Assembly: GCA_902763085.1 (NCBI GenBank)
Contig: CACWQW010000019.1
Span: forward strand, 1-39,631
Reading direction: 5' to 3'
DNA from: Dongibacter bovis
GTDB lineage: Bacteria; Bacillota; Negativicutes; Selenomonadales; Selenomonadaceae
Length of the DNA stretch: 39,631 nt
Shown: positions 1 to 8,197 of the stretch, piece after piece
Position numbering within the stretch: the stretch's first letter is position 1
Layout of the letters: every line of letters starts with the position of its first letter
Notes under the pieces: generated by a model
What the model was told of the DNA's origin: nothing
Database searches by the model: none
Seen by the model: only the letters and a program-made list of their open reading frames with translations
Program-made: the position numbers and the translations under genes

Positions 1-1398
1 GTTCGTCGGCTCGTCGAGCACGAGGAAATTCGCGCCCGTGAGCATGAGCTTGAGGAACGCGACGCGCGACTGCTCGCCGCCGGAAAGATCGCCGATGCGG
101 CGCAGCACGTCATCGCCGTGGAAAAGGAACGCGCCGAGGTATTTCCTCGCCTGCTCCTCCTCGATGCCGAACTCGTAGAGCAGCTCGTCGAGGATCGAGC
201 GCTCCATGTGCAGTCCCTCATGCTGCTGCGAGAAATAGCCGAGCTTCACGCGGCTGCCGAGCTTCACACGTCCCGTCGGCGACGTGAGCTCGCCGACGAG
301 CACGCGCAGCAGCGTCGTCTTGCCCGCGCCGTTCGGCCCGACGAGCGCCACGCCGTCCCCGCGGCGGATGAGCAGGTCGACGTGGGAGAAGATCGTATGC
401 TCCCCGTACCGCCACGAGACATCCTCGAGCTCCGCCACGCGCTCCGCGCACTCCGGCGGCTTGTGGAACGCAAAATAGTTGAAGCTCGCGTCCTCCGGCG
501 GCAGCACGATGCGCTCGAGCCGGTCGAGCTGGCTCTGCCGGCCGCGCGCCTGCTTGCTCTTGATGCCCGCCTTGTAGCGGCGGATGTACTCCTCCGTCTT
601 CTTGATGTGCGCCTGCTGCTTCTCGTAGGCGGAGGCGAGCGCCGCGCGGCGGTCGTGCTTCACGCGCAGGAAATAGCTGTAGTTCCCCTCGTAGTCCGTG
701 ACCGTCTTGTGGTCGAGCTCGAGGATGCGCGTCGCGACGCGGTCGAGGAAATAGCGGTCATGGCTGATGAGCAGCACGCCGCCCCGATAGTCGCGCAGGA
801 ACGACTCGAGCCACTCCGTCATGCCGATATCGAGATGGTTCGTCGGCTCGTCGAGGAAGAGGAAATCCGGCTCGCGCATGAGCGCCTTCGCGAGGCAGAT
901 GCGCGTCTTCTGTCCGCCGGAAAAATGCTCGACGTCTTTCTTGAAATCCTCCTCCGTGAAGCCGAGGCCGAACGCGACGCGGCGCAGGCGGCTCTCGTAG
1001 TCGTAGCCGCCGAGGCTCTCGAAGCGGTTGAGCGTACGGCTGTACGCCGCGAGCGTCTCCTCGTCCTGCACGCGCTTCAGCTCCTGCTCGAGCGCCGCCT
1101 TTTTCGCGCCGAGCGCGATGATGTCGTCGAACGCCGAGCGAAACTCCTCGTAGAGCGTGCCGCCGTGGAACGCCGCCGTCTGCTCGACGTAGCCGATCGT
1201 GTCGTTCGTATCCCAGCGGATCTCCCCCGCGTCGACCTCCTCCTGCCCCATGAGGCAGCGCATGAGCGTCGACTTGCCCGCGCCGTTCGCGCCGACGAAG
1301 CCGACCTTGTCCCCGCGCGTGACCTCGAAGCTCACATCCTTGAACAGCTCGTCGATGCCAAACGATTTCGCGAGCCCTGTCACCTTTAGCGTTCCCAA
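1..1398 (-). CDS. ABC-F family ATPase (C-terminus beyond the window)
   Basis: Soluble protein with two ATP-binding cassettes and no membrane segments, the ABC-F layout. Family members act on ribosomes (translation factors or antibiotic-protection proteins); which role applies here is not visible. Cassette 1 has Walker A GANGAGKST at residues 36-44, signature FSGGQKTRI and Walker B FLFLDEPTNHLD. A charged linker with KQARGRQSQLDRLER follows. Cassette 2 has GPNGAGKTTLLR and signature LSGGEQSRV, and the sequence ends at the window edge inside the second DEPTN. About 466 codons are present, so the last part of cassette 2 and any C-terminal coiled coil are missing. The start is a TTG at 1398. An in-frame TAG lies five codons upstream and GGAGAG stands 7 nt before the TTG, so no ATG start is possible nearby. 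Confidence 0.93.
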   Translation of the reverse strand, partial: MGTLKVTGLAKSFGIDELFKDVSFEVTRGDKVGFVGANGAGKSTLMRCLMGQEEVDAGEIRWDTNDTIGYVEQTAAFHGGTLYEEFRSAFDDIIALGAKKAALEQELKRVQDEETLAAYSRTLNRFESLGGYDYESRLRRVAFGLGFTEEDFKKDVEHFSGGQKTRICLAKALMREPDFLFLDEPTNHLDIGMTEWLESFLRDYRGGVLLISHDRYFLDRVATRILELDHKTVTDYEGNYSYFLRVKHDRRAALASAYEKQQAHIKKTEEYIRRYKAGIKSKQARGRQSQLDRLERIVLPPEDASFNYFAFHKPPECAERVAELEDVSWRYGEHTIFSHVDLLIRRGDGVALVGPNGAGKTTLLRVLVGELTSPTGRVKLGSRVKLGYFSQQHEGLHMERSILDELLYEFGIEEEQARKYLGAFLFHGDDVLRRIGDLSGGEQSRVAFLKLMLTGANFLVLDEPTN

Positions 1399-1455
1399 AA
1401 GTCTTCTCTCCTATAAAAGCAAGCGCGCGGCGCCCATGCCGCGTCCCTCCACGCA

Positions 1456-1487
1456 AAACGGGCAGCGGCGCCCTTTGTCCGCTGCCC
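1456..1487 (-). terminator. Intrinsic terminator after the LCP gene
   Basis: A perfect 9-bp stem GGGCAGCGG (1460-1468) / CCGCTGCCC (1479-1487) is followed on the minus strand by GTTTTG. It lies 30 nt past the LCP stop codon and 58 nt before the ABC-F start, so it separates the two co-directional genes. Confidence 0.7.
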
Positions 1488-1516
1488 GCACAAGAGGGAA
1501 GAGGCGCCCGCGCGCA

Positions 1517-2815
1517 TCATTTCTTCTTGTAATCGCGGCCGATGTTCACGACCGCCTGGTTCGAACTGCCGCCGTCCATGATGATGCACGGGAACGGCAT
1601 GCCGTAGAACACGTCCGTATTGCGCGCCGACGTCGTGATGCTCGTCTTCTCCTTCGCGTCCGTGCGCCCCGTCTCGACGCTCGAGATGCGGAAGCCCTTG
1701 CGCTTGAGGATGTCGGCGACCTGCGCGCCCGCGCCGTTGATGCCGCTCGAGTTGATGACCATGACGGTGATCTCCTGCGGCTTCATCGGCGCGTCCTCGC
1801 CGCCCGTATCCGTCGTCGCCTTCTTCTGCTCGCCGCCCGCGACCGTGAGCCCCTTCGGCAGCGCCGCCTTGTACTCCGCAGCCGCCGCCTCCGCCGCCGC
1901 GCGCAACTCCGGCGTGAACTCGATGCCGAGCTCGTCTGCGAGCATCTGCCGCGTCGCGACGATATCGGGGATCCAATAGCTGATGTCCTCGTAGTACGCG
2001 GGCTTCCCGGGCACCATGTCGGCGCTGAGCCCCGCGTCGTGGATGGCCTTCAGACGCTTCGCGAAATCGAGCATCTCCGGGAGGCTCATGTCCGTCTTGA
2101 CAGCGGAGCTGACCTCCTCGACGAGCTTCGGCAGGCGCGGCAGGATCTCCGGCGAGATGACCTTCTCGAGCACGGCCTTCATGAACTTCTGCTGCCGCCC
2201 GATGCGGCCGATATCGCCCTCGCCGTCGCGGTAGCGCACGTACTGGATCGCCTTCTTGCCATCCATGTGCTGCTCGCCCGGATAGAGGTCGATGACGAGG
2301 CCGCCGTTGTCATCCCACGGGTCCTCGTAGTGCATGCGCTTCTCCACGTCGATATCGACGCCGCCGATCGCATCGATGATGCGCTCGAACGCGCTCGTGT
2401 TCACGATGATGTAATGATCCATCGGCACGCCGAGGAGCTTCTCCACCGCCGACTGGCTCAGCGCATGCCCGCCGAACGCATAGGCATGGTTCGCCTTGTC
2501 GTAGCCGTGCCCCTCGATGGCGAGGCGCGTGTCGCGCGGCACGGAGAGCAGCGAGCCCTTGCCGCTCTCTGTATCAAGCGTCGCGACCATGAGCGTGTCA
2601 CTTCTGCCGACATCGTCCGCGCGCTGATCGACACCGAGGATCATGACATGGACCGTATGATCCCCCGCCATCATCCCCGGCGCACTGCCGCGCCCGCCCC
2701 GCCCATGCAGGCCGCCAAAGCCCCAGAAGAGACCGATGCCCACGAGCACGAGCAGGAAGAACGCCAGCCACTTGACCCGGCGATAACTGCGCTTCGGACG
2801 GCGCGTACGTCTCAT
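1517..2815 (-). CDS. LytR-CpsA-Psr (LCP) family protein with LytR_C domain
   Basis: Membrane-anchored enzyme of the LCP family. Family members transfer polyprenyl-pyrophosphate-linked glycopolymers to peptidoglycan or other acceptors on the outer face of the inner membrane. The 432-aa protein has a basic N-terminus (RRTRRPKRSYRR), one transmembrane helix at about residues 15-33, and an LCP core at about 55-220 with ILGVDQR, GRSDTLMVATLD, SVPRDT and the Arg-rich YVRYRDGEGDIGRIGRQQ. A LytR_C-type domain lies at about 340-430 (VMVINSSGINGAGAQVA). An Ala-rich linker joins the two. GGAGGAG stands 7 nt before the ATG at 2815. A TATACT -10-like element sits at 2857-2862 without a good -35. In a diderm the acceptor polymer is uncertain. 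Confidence 0.92.
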   Translation of the reverse strand: MRRTRRPKRSYRRVKWLAFFLLVLVGIGLFWGFGGLHGRGGRGSAPGMMAGDHTVHVMILGVDQRADDVGRSDTLMVATLDTESGKGSLLSVPRDTRLAIEGHGYDKANHAYAFGGHALSQSAVEKLLGVPMDHYIIVNTSAFERIIDAIGGVDIDVEKRMHYEDPWDDNGGLVIDLYPGEQHMDGKKAIQYVRYRDGEGDIGRIGRQQKFMKAVLEKVISPEILPRLPKLVEEVSSAVKTDMSLPEMLDFAKRLKAIHDAGLSADMVPGKPAYYEDISYWIPDIVATRQMLADELGIEFTPELRAAAEAAAAEYKAALPKGLTVAGGEQKKATTDTGGEDAPMKPQEITVMVINSSGINGAGAQVADILKRKGFRISSVETGRTDAKEKTSITTSARNTDVFYGMPFPCIIMDGGSSNQAVVNIGRDYKKK

Positions 2816-2916
2816 TTCGACACTCCTCCAAGAAAACCATAGTGTTTAACTTCCTAAGTATATCATGAATCACTCCTTGGCGCTAGGAAATTCCCCTCAC
2901 ATCCTCTTTTATAGTT

Positions 2917-2994
2917 AGAAAAGCCGTCACTCCATCAGAATGTGTGGGGAAGGGGCAAGCAGTGATGACTTCTGATTGATGGAAAAGACGGCTT
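2917..2994 (-). terminator. Long imperfect hairpin, probable terminator
   Basis: Outer arms AAGCCGTC (2921-2928) and GACGGCTT (2987-2994) enclose a second helix, CCATCAGAA (2932-2940) with TTCTGATTGATGG (2970-2982), and a G-rich loop. On the minus strand the structure ends in GGCTTTTCT. It lies about 65 nt past the stop of the 79-aa gene and upstream of the LCP gene. A small structured RNA is an alternative reading. Confidence 0.5.
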
Positions 2995-3059
2995 CAAGAT
3001 CATCGCAGGGCAAAAAAATAGAACCGACATCCCCCTGTCGATCCCAAGCCTTACCTGAT

Positions 3060-3299
3060 TCACACTTCGCCGCGCAGGTGAGCAAGTTCTGCCTGCTGCT
3101 CCCGGTAGTACCACCTGATGGATTTGCCGATGGCGCAGCGGACGGCGTCGAGCTTGCCCTGCTGCGCGAGTTTCTTCAGCCGCGCCACATCGAGTCCTGA
3201 GACGGACAGATAGCTGGCTGACAGGAATCCTCCTCTTTTCAAGAGTTTGCGATAGCATGCGCTGTCGCGTCGGTCCATTTCCACAGTCTTGATTGCCAT
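3060..3299 (-). CDS. Small basic protein of unknown function (79 aa)
   Basis: Not recognised as a named family. The 79-aa product is basic, has no signal peptide or membrane segment, and reads as mostly helical. The middle part (YLSVSGLDVARLKKLAQQGK, followed by KSIRWYYREQQAEL) resembles a short winged-helix or excisionase-like DNA-binding fold, with a helix-turn-helix followed by Arg-Trp-Tyr-Tyr; this is an inference from pattern only. The gene is well supported: GGAGGGG stands 7 nt before the ATG, a near-consensus promoter lies at 3367-3395, and a hairpin follows. The leader of about 60 nt contains two short direct repeats (GAAGTATT at 3321 and 3332), a possible autoregulatory site. Confidence 0.65.
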   Translation of the reverse strand: MAIKTVEMDRRDSACYRKLLKRGGFLSASYLSVSGLDVARLKKLAQQGKLDAVRCAIGKSIRWYYREQQAELAHLRGEV

Positions 3300-3366
3300 A
3301 AATAATCCCCTCCGTACATGAAGTATTCGTGAAGTATTATTTATCTGACCACCTTGCGGCGTCTAC

Positions 3367-3395
3367 ATTATACCACGGTTGTGTAACGTTGTAAA
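3367..3395 (-). promoter_or_regulatory. Near-consensus sigma-A/sigma-70 promoter
   Basis: On the minus strand TTTACA (3390-3395) is separated by exactly 17 nt from a perfect TATAAT (3367-3372). It drives the 79-aa gene, whose start codon is 68 nt downstream of the -10. This is one of the best promoter matches in the window. Confidence 0.75.
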
Positions 3396-3420
3396 GTACA
3401 GATGTCCATGGATGATATGA

Positions 3421-3464
3421 GAAAAGCTGCTGCCCGGCACCGATCTGGTGCTGAGCAGCAGCTT
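3421..3464 (-). terminator. Strong intrinsic terminator after the DAK2-like gene
   Basis: Stem AAGCTGCTGCCCGGCACC (3424-3441) pairs with GGTGCTGAGCAGCAGCTT (3447-3464), with one internal mismatch and a 5-nt loop. On the minus strand it is followed by TTTTC. It begins 4 nt past the stop codon. Confidence 0.85.
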
Positions 3465-3467
3465 CTT

Positions 3468-4721
3468 TCATGCATCTGCCGCCGCCTTCATGGAGGCGGC
3501 GTTTTCCCTGGCGGTCTTCGCGCCGTCGAAGGCAGCGAGGGCCTTTTTCGCCTGGTCTTCGCTCTCCGTGAGCACGAGCTCGACGCGGCCGCCGAGCAGG
3601 CGGCGCGCCTGCTCGAAGACGAGACGATAGTCGCGGCTCGCGGCGACGAGGACGTACGCGTCGGCGAGATCGCTGTGCGCGGCGTTCACGAGCTCCGAGA
3701 CCGAGGGGCATGCCGCAGGGCTGCCCGCGACGACGATCGTAGCGCCGGCGCGCTGCCACGCGCGCGCCGCGTCCTCCCCGTCCGCCACGGCGACAGTCGC
3801 GACGGGCATCACGGCGTCCTGCGGCGTGAGTGCGTGCGTCTCGCTCATGTTCGTCACGCGCATGTCTCGGAGCGGCCCCCAGCCGACGGCCTGCTCGAGG
3901 ACGGCGCCGGGGTGGTCCGTGTGCAGGTGGATCGCGACGCCACCGTGCTGGCGCGTGAGCTGGACGAAGTCCGCGAGCTCCTTGAGCTGACGGCGCAGGG
4001 CGTCGGTGTCGGTGTTCGCGTTCTTCACGCGGAACTGCAGGCAGTAGGGCGCGACCTTGTCCGCGCGCGGATCGGGCATGCCCGACTGCGCCTCGAGCCC
4101 GAGGGAGAGGCTCATACCCGGCGAGACAAAATTGCCGTCGAGTCCTTTCATGCAGCCGCTCAAGAATGAGAACATGATGCGCGCGCCCGCGTCCTCCCTG
4201 CCGATGCGCATGAGCGCGTCCTCGCCCGCGTCGATGGCAGCAGCGAGGATCTCCGTGATGGGGACGTTCGCGCGCACGGCGTGATAGGCGCCCTTGGCGA
4301 CCGCCTTGGCGACCGTGATGATCGGCCGCTCCTGCTCGTCGGGGAGCACGCGCTGCGCGTAGAGGATGCCGTACTGGAACGCCTTGCCGAACTCAGAGCT
4401 CGTCGCGTTGTACTTGCCGAGGAGTCCTTTGCCGATGCCGCGGAAGAGCTGTGCGAGCACGACGCCCGACGCGCCGCGTGCGCCGAAGACCGCCGCCGAC
4501 GCCACGCGCCGCGAGAGGCCGCCGATACCGTCGTCTTTCGTGTCCGCGAGCGGCTGAACCGCCGCTCCCATCGTGCGCAGGATATGGGTACCGGGGAGCG
4601 TGCCGCCGCCCTTGAGTGCGTTGATGTTCTCGTATTCGAGCAGGAACTCGCTGTACGCGCCCATGACCATGCGCTTGAAGTCGCTGCCCGTGATGACTTC
4701 TTTATTGCCTGACATACCCAT
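3468..4721 (-). CDS. DAK2/FakA-like protein lacking the catalytic Asp motif
   Basis: About 417 aa, related to the FakA/YloV group: DAK2 (DhaL-like) domain at about 10-200 and a FakA/DegV-like C-terminal region. Functional FakA uses ATP and Mg2+ to phosphorylate fatty acids held by a DegV-family FakB. The family landmarks NINAL and GARGASGVVLAQLFRGI are present. However, the loop that should read DGDTGTN (metal and ATP binding) reads GGGTLPGTH (residues 38-46), so all metal-binding Asp residues are gone. The rest is full length and uninterrupted, suggesting a retained non-catalytic paralogue. Starts at 4724 (GTG), 4721 (ATG) and 4715 (ATG) are possible; 4721 fits the upstream GGAATGGG best. 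The gene diverges from the FtsA-like gene across about 140 bp. Confidence 0.75.
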   Translation of the reverse strand: MGMSGNKEVITGSDFKRMVMGAYSEFLLEYENINALKGGGTLPGTHILRTMGAAVQPLADTKDDGIGGLSRRVASAAVFGARGASGVVLAQLFRGIGKGLLGKYNATSSEFGKAFQYGILYAQRVLPDEQERPIITVAKAVAKGAYHAVRANVPITEILAAAIDAGEDALMRIGREDAGARIMFSFLSGCMKGLDGNFVSPGMSLSLGLEAQSGMPDPRADKVAPYCLQFRVKNANTDTDALRRQLKELADFVQLTRQHGGVAIHLHTDHPGAVLEQAVGWGPLRDMRVTNMSETHALTPQDAVMPVATVAVADGEDAARAWQRAGATIVVAGSPAACPSVSELVNAAHSDLADAYVLVAASRDYRLVFEQARRLLGGRVELVLTESEDQAKKALAAFDGAKTARENAASMKAAADA

Positions 4722-4860
4722 CACCCATTCCGCTGTATTTGTTCTTCTTTTTTCCTTTTACAAACAGGATTCTATAGAAGTATTCGCGAAATAAATACAA
4801 TAACCTTTTTTCTACGAGAAAATTCTTGCAGCATAGAATCGCAATAAAGGAGCATGCCTC

Positions 4861-7464
4861 ATGCCAGAGATCAACGAAACGAATCCTACGGTGACGCCGA
4901 CTGCGGCGCCGAAGCGCGCGCGTTCCAAGAAAGCGAGCACGACGAAACGGCGCCGCACGGCGAAGAAGACGACCGCGCGCCCGTCGAAGCCGCGCACGCA
5001 GCGCAAGGACCTGCTGTTCGCGCTCGACATCGGCACGCGCAGCGTCATCGGCATCGCCGCGCTCAAGCAGAAGGACGACACGCTGAAGATCGTCGCGACG
5101 GAGCGGCAGGAGCACGCCACGCGCGCCATGCTCGACGGGCAGATTCACGATGTGCCGCAGGTCGCCGCTGTCATCCGCGCCGTCAAGGAGAAGCTCGAGA
5201 AGGACGTCGGCCCGCTGAGGAGCGCGGCGGTCGCCGCCGCTGGCCGCGCGCTCTACACGATGACCGCGACGGCGGAAAAGCAGATCGCGGGCGTCATCAG
5301 CGCCGCGGACGAGCGCGACCTCGACTTCGCCGGCGTGCAGGCGGCGCAGGCGAAACTCGCCGCCTCGCACACCGTCGACGATCCGACACACTACTACTGC
5401 GTCGGCTACAGCACGATCCGCTACGAACTCGACGGCAGTGAGCTGAAAAGCCTCGTCGGCCAGCGCGGCGACCTCGCGCGCGCCGAGGTCATCGCGACGT
5501 TCCTGCCGCGGCAGGTCATCGACTCCATGCAGTCGGCGCTCGAGGCGACGGGGCTCGCCATGCAGGCGCTCACGCTCGAGCCGATCGCCGCGATCAACGT
5601 GCTCATCCCTCCCACGATGCGCCACCTGAACCTCGTGCTCGTCGACATCGGCGCCGGCACGAGCGATATCGCCATCACGAAGGACGGCTCCGTCATCGCC
5701 TACGGCATGGTGCCGAAGGCGGGCGATGAGATCACGGAGGCGATCAGCCGCAATTTCCTGCTCGATTTCAACGTCGCGGAGACGATCAAGCGGCAGGCGT
5801 CGTCCGGCGAGGGCGCGTCCTTTACCGACATCCTCGGCGCCGAGTACAACCTCTCGCCCCAGGAGGTCCTCAAGCCGATCCTGCCCCAGATCCGCGACCT
5901 CGCGGGCTCCATCGCCTCCGAGATCACGCGGCTCAACGGGCAGGCGCCGCAGGCGGTCATGCTCGTCGGCGGCGGCGCCCTCACGCCCATGCTGCGCGAC
6001 TACGTCGCCGAGGCGCTCGAGCTGCCGGAAAACCGCGTCGCCGTGCGCCAGCCGCAGGACGTCTCAGGGCTCGAGGACATCCCGGAGGTTCTCCACTCCC
6101 CGGACGCCGTCACGCCGCTCGGCATCCTCAAGATCGCCTCGCTCAACACGCTCCATTTCCTGCGCGTGACCGTCAACGGCGAGGAGCAGAACCTCTTCAA
6201 TTTCCGCACGCTCACGGTCTCCGACGCCCTCCTCAATGCCGGCATCCGCCTGCGCAAATGGAACGGCCGCCCCGGCCTCGCGCTCATGGTGACCATAGAC
6301 GGCAAGACGCGCTCGTTCCCCGGCACGCTCGGCACGCTCGCGCACCTGCGCATCGACGGGGAGGACGCGACGCTCGACACGGAGATCAAGAGCGGCAGCA
6401 GCGTCACCGTCGAGCGCGGCGAGGACGGCACCTCGCCGACCGTGCGCCTCGCAGACGTCACGGGCGATCTCCCCGCGCTCCACATCACCGTGAACGGCAC
6501 GCAAAAGGAGCTCACGGCGCGCCTCCTCGTCAACGAGCAGGACGCCGCGCCGGAGCAGCTCCTGAAAGACGGCGACGCCATCACGAGCCGCATGCCCGCG
6601 AGCGTCGGCGAGGCACTGCGCGCCTGCGGCCTGCCGCCGCAGGGACGCCGCCTCCGCTATCACCTGAACGGCGAGGAGACGTCCTACCTCAGCACGCCCG
6701 TCCTGCGCGCGAACGACCTCCCCGCCTCGCTCTCCCTGCCCATCCACGAGGGCGACCGTCTGACGTACGAGGAGGGCGCGGCGCCCACGCTCGGCGACGC
6801 ACTCGGGATCAATGAACTCGACGCGGCGCTCGTCATCTACTACGAGGGCATGGAGCACAAGATCCCCTCCGCCGCGCTCAGGCTCAAGCTGGACGGCGCG
6901 CCCGCGACGCCCGACACGCCGCTCCACGAAGGCGCCGACGTCCTCTATGAGAAATCGGAGCGCACGGCGACGACCGTGAGCGACGCACTCGCCGCCGTCG
7001 GCTTCGAGCCGCCCGCCGCCACGAGCCGCGTGAGCGCGCAGATCCTCGTCAACGGCGCCCCCGCCGACTTCACCGCACCGCTCAAGAACGGCGACTCCCT
7101 CGCCGTCAAGCTCACGCCGCTCGCCTCCTCCGGGGCGGCTGGGGACGCGCTCGCCGCGGCAGGGGGATCCGCACCCGCCACCGCCACCGAGACGGCAGGG
7201 ACAGGCACCAGAGGCGCGGGCGCGACTCCCCGGGAGGCGGAAGCAGCCGCGAGCGCTGCGGGCGCAGCCGCCCCGGGCACCGGGACGAGCGCGAACCCCG
7301 CGGGCGCAGGGGACACCGCGGCCACGGGTGCATCGACCGCCGCCCCGCGCTACAAGAGCCTCAGCGAGGCGCTCGGCCTCACGCCGCCGCCCGCGGAGCC
7401 CGCCCAGGGCGCCGTACAGCCAAAGCCCTCCATCTCCATCGCCGACCTCATGCGAAACGACTAA
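4861..7464 (+). CDS. FtsA/PilM-like actin-fold protein with long C-terminal extension
   Basis: 867-aa cytoplasmic protein. Residues 1-50 are a Lys/Arg/Thr-rich tail. Residues 50-400 form an FtsA/PilM-type actin-like ATPase: phosphate-1 loop LDIGTRSV (55-62), an SHS2-like insert at about 125-215, phosphate-2 VDIGAGTSD (261-269) and adenosine loop LVGGGALTPML (368-378). From about 430 to 725 there are at least four beta-rich modules, each ending in a motif like LKDGDAI, IHEGDRL, LHEGADV or LKNGDSL; this resembles beta-grasp repeats by eye. Residues 725-835 are Ala/Gly/Thr/Pro-rich, and the tail ends ISIADLMRND. FtsA is usually about 410-450 aa, so the extension doubles it. The start is supported by AAAGGAG 8 nt upstream. 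The PilP-like and secretin genes downstream suggest a PilM-type rather than divisome role. Confidence 0.8.
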   Translation: MPEINETNPTVTPTAAPKRARSKKASTTKRRRTAKKTTARPSKPRTQRKDLLFALDIGTRSVIGIAALKQKDDTLKIVATERQEHATRAMLDGQIHDVPQVAAVIRAVKEKLEKDVGPLRSAAVAAAGRALYTMTATAEKQIAGVISAADERDLDFAGVQAAQAKLAASHTVDDPTHYYCVGYSTIRYELDGSELKSLVGQRGDLARAEVIATFLPRQVIDSMQSALEATGLAMQALTLEPIAAINVLIPPTMRHLNLVLVDIGAGTSDIAITKDGSVIAYGMVPKAGDEITEAISRNFLLDFNVAETIKRQASSGEGASFTDILGAEYNLSPQEVLKPILPQIRDLAGSIASEITRLNGQAPQAVMLVGGGALTPMLRDYVAEALELPENRVAVRQPQDVSGLEDIPEVLHSPDAVTPLGILKIASLNTLHFLRVTVNGEEQNLFNFRTLTVSDALLNAGIRLRKWNGRPGLALMVTIDGKTRSFPGTLGTLAHLRIDGEDATLDTEIKSGSSVTVERGEDGTSPTVRLADVTGDLPALHITVNGTQKELTARLLVNEQDAAPEQLLKDGDAITSRMPASVGEALRACGLPPQGRRLRYHLNGEETSYLSTPVLRANDLPASLSLPIHEGDRLTYEEGAAPTLGDALGINELDAALVIYYEGMEHKIPSAALRLKLDGAPATPDTPLHEGADVLYEKSERTATTVSDALAAVGFEPPAATSRVSAQILVNGAPADFTAPLKNGDSLAVKLTPLASSGAAGDALAAAGGSAPATATETAGTGTRGAGATPREAEAAASAAGAAAPGTGTSANPAGAGDTAATGASTAAPRYKSLSEALGLTPPPAEPAQGAVQPKPSISIADLMRND

Positions 7465-7569
7465 CGCGGCATGGACACAGGCACGTTCCCCGCATCACTT
7501 CGTGCGCGCGTGCCGCCTCTGTCCACGCCCTATCCACGCGTCGGCGACCGCTGCCCAAAGGAGACCCCC

Positions 7570-8133
7570 ATGACCCCAAGCGACCTTCCCCCCTTCCTGC
7601 GCGCCCACGCCCGCCCCCTCGCACTCGCCGCCTGCCTGCTCCTCGTCTGGTACATCTCTGACCTCCGGGCGGAGACCACCACGCCGCCCGCGCGCACGAA
7701 GGCGGCACCAGCCGCCGCGACCAAGCCAACCCGCGCCCCCGTGACGAAGATTATCGGCGCCGATGCCGCCCGCTCGGACCAGCCGCTCACGGACCCCTTC
7801 TCCAGTGTGCACGAGACGCGCACGGACCTCAGCGCACCGCCGCCCGCAGAGGCATCATCGAGCGGCACCGCGACACCGCCCGCCTCGCGCACCGCGCAGG
7901 CGCGCGCACCAGGCGAAGCGACACCCGCCCCGCCCCCAGCGCCCGCCCTCACGCTCAAGGGCATCACGCAGGGCCCTGGCACCGCCGCCGCCACCATCGA
8001 CGACGGCACGCAGACGCACCTCGTCTTCGTCGGGGCCCCCGTCGGCGACGCGACCGTCACTACCATCGGCGACCATACCGTCACGCTCACGGACGCGCAC
8101 GGCACGCGCGCCCTCTCCCTGCCGGGCTACTAA
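7570..8133 (+). CDS. PilP/GspC-like inner-membrane protein of a secretin system
   Basis: 187 aa. Short cytoplasmic N-terminus, one transmembrane helix at about residues 17-34 (LALAACLLLVWYISDL), a Pro/Ala/Thr-rich periplasmic linker of about 95 residues, and a small beta domain from about 132 (LTLKGITQG, then GDHTVTLTDAHGTRALSLP). This is the layout of GspC and PilP, whose C-terminal HR/PilP domain docks on the periplasmic N-domains of the secretin. No lipobox is visible, so it is GspC-like in its anchoring. ATG 7570 is chosen over in-frame starts further upstream because AAAGGAG precedes it at normal spacing and the membrane helix then sits near the N-terminus. The secretin gene follows after 64 nt on the same strand. 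Confidence 0.6.
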   Translation: MTPSDLPPFLRAHARPLALAACLLLVWYISDLRAETTTPPARTKAAPAAATKPTRAPVTKIIGADAARSDQPLTDPFSSVHETRTDLSAPPPAEASSSGTATPPASRTAQARAPGEATPAPPPAPALTLKGITQGPGTAAATIDDGTQTHLVFVGAPVGDATVTTIGDHTVTLTDAHGTRALSLPGY

Positions 8134-8197
8134 CCCCCGCACGCGCTTCCCCATCGCCTCCCCTTTCCGCGCCTCCCCCAAAGAGAAAGGAGCTCCC

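Noticed and set aside
118..2842. Long plus-strand open frames (over 400 and 500 codons) across the ABC-F and LCP genes.
   Set aside because: They are Arg/Leu/Ala-rich antisense frames caused by high GC third positions; the minus strand carries full conserved motifs.
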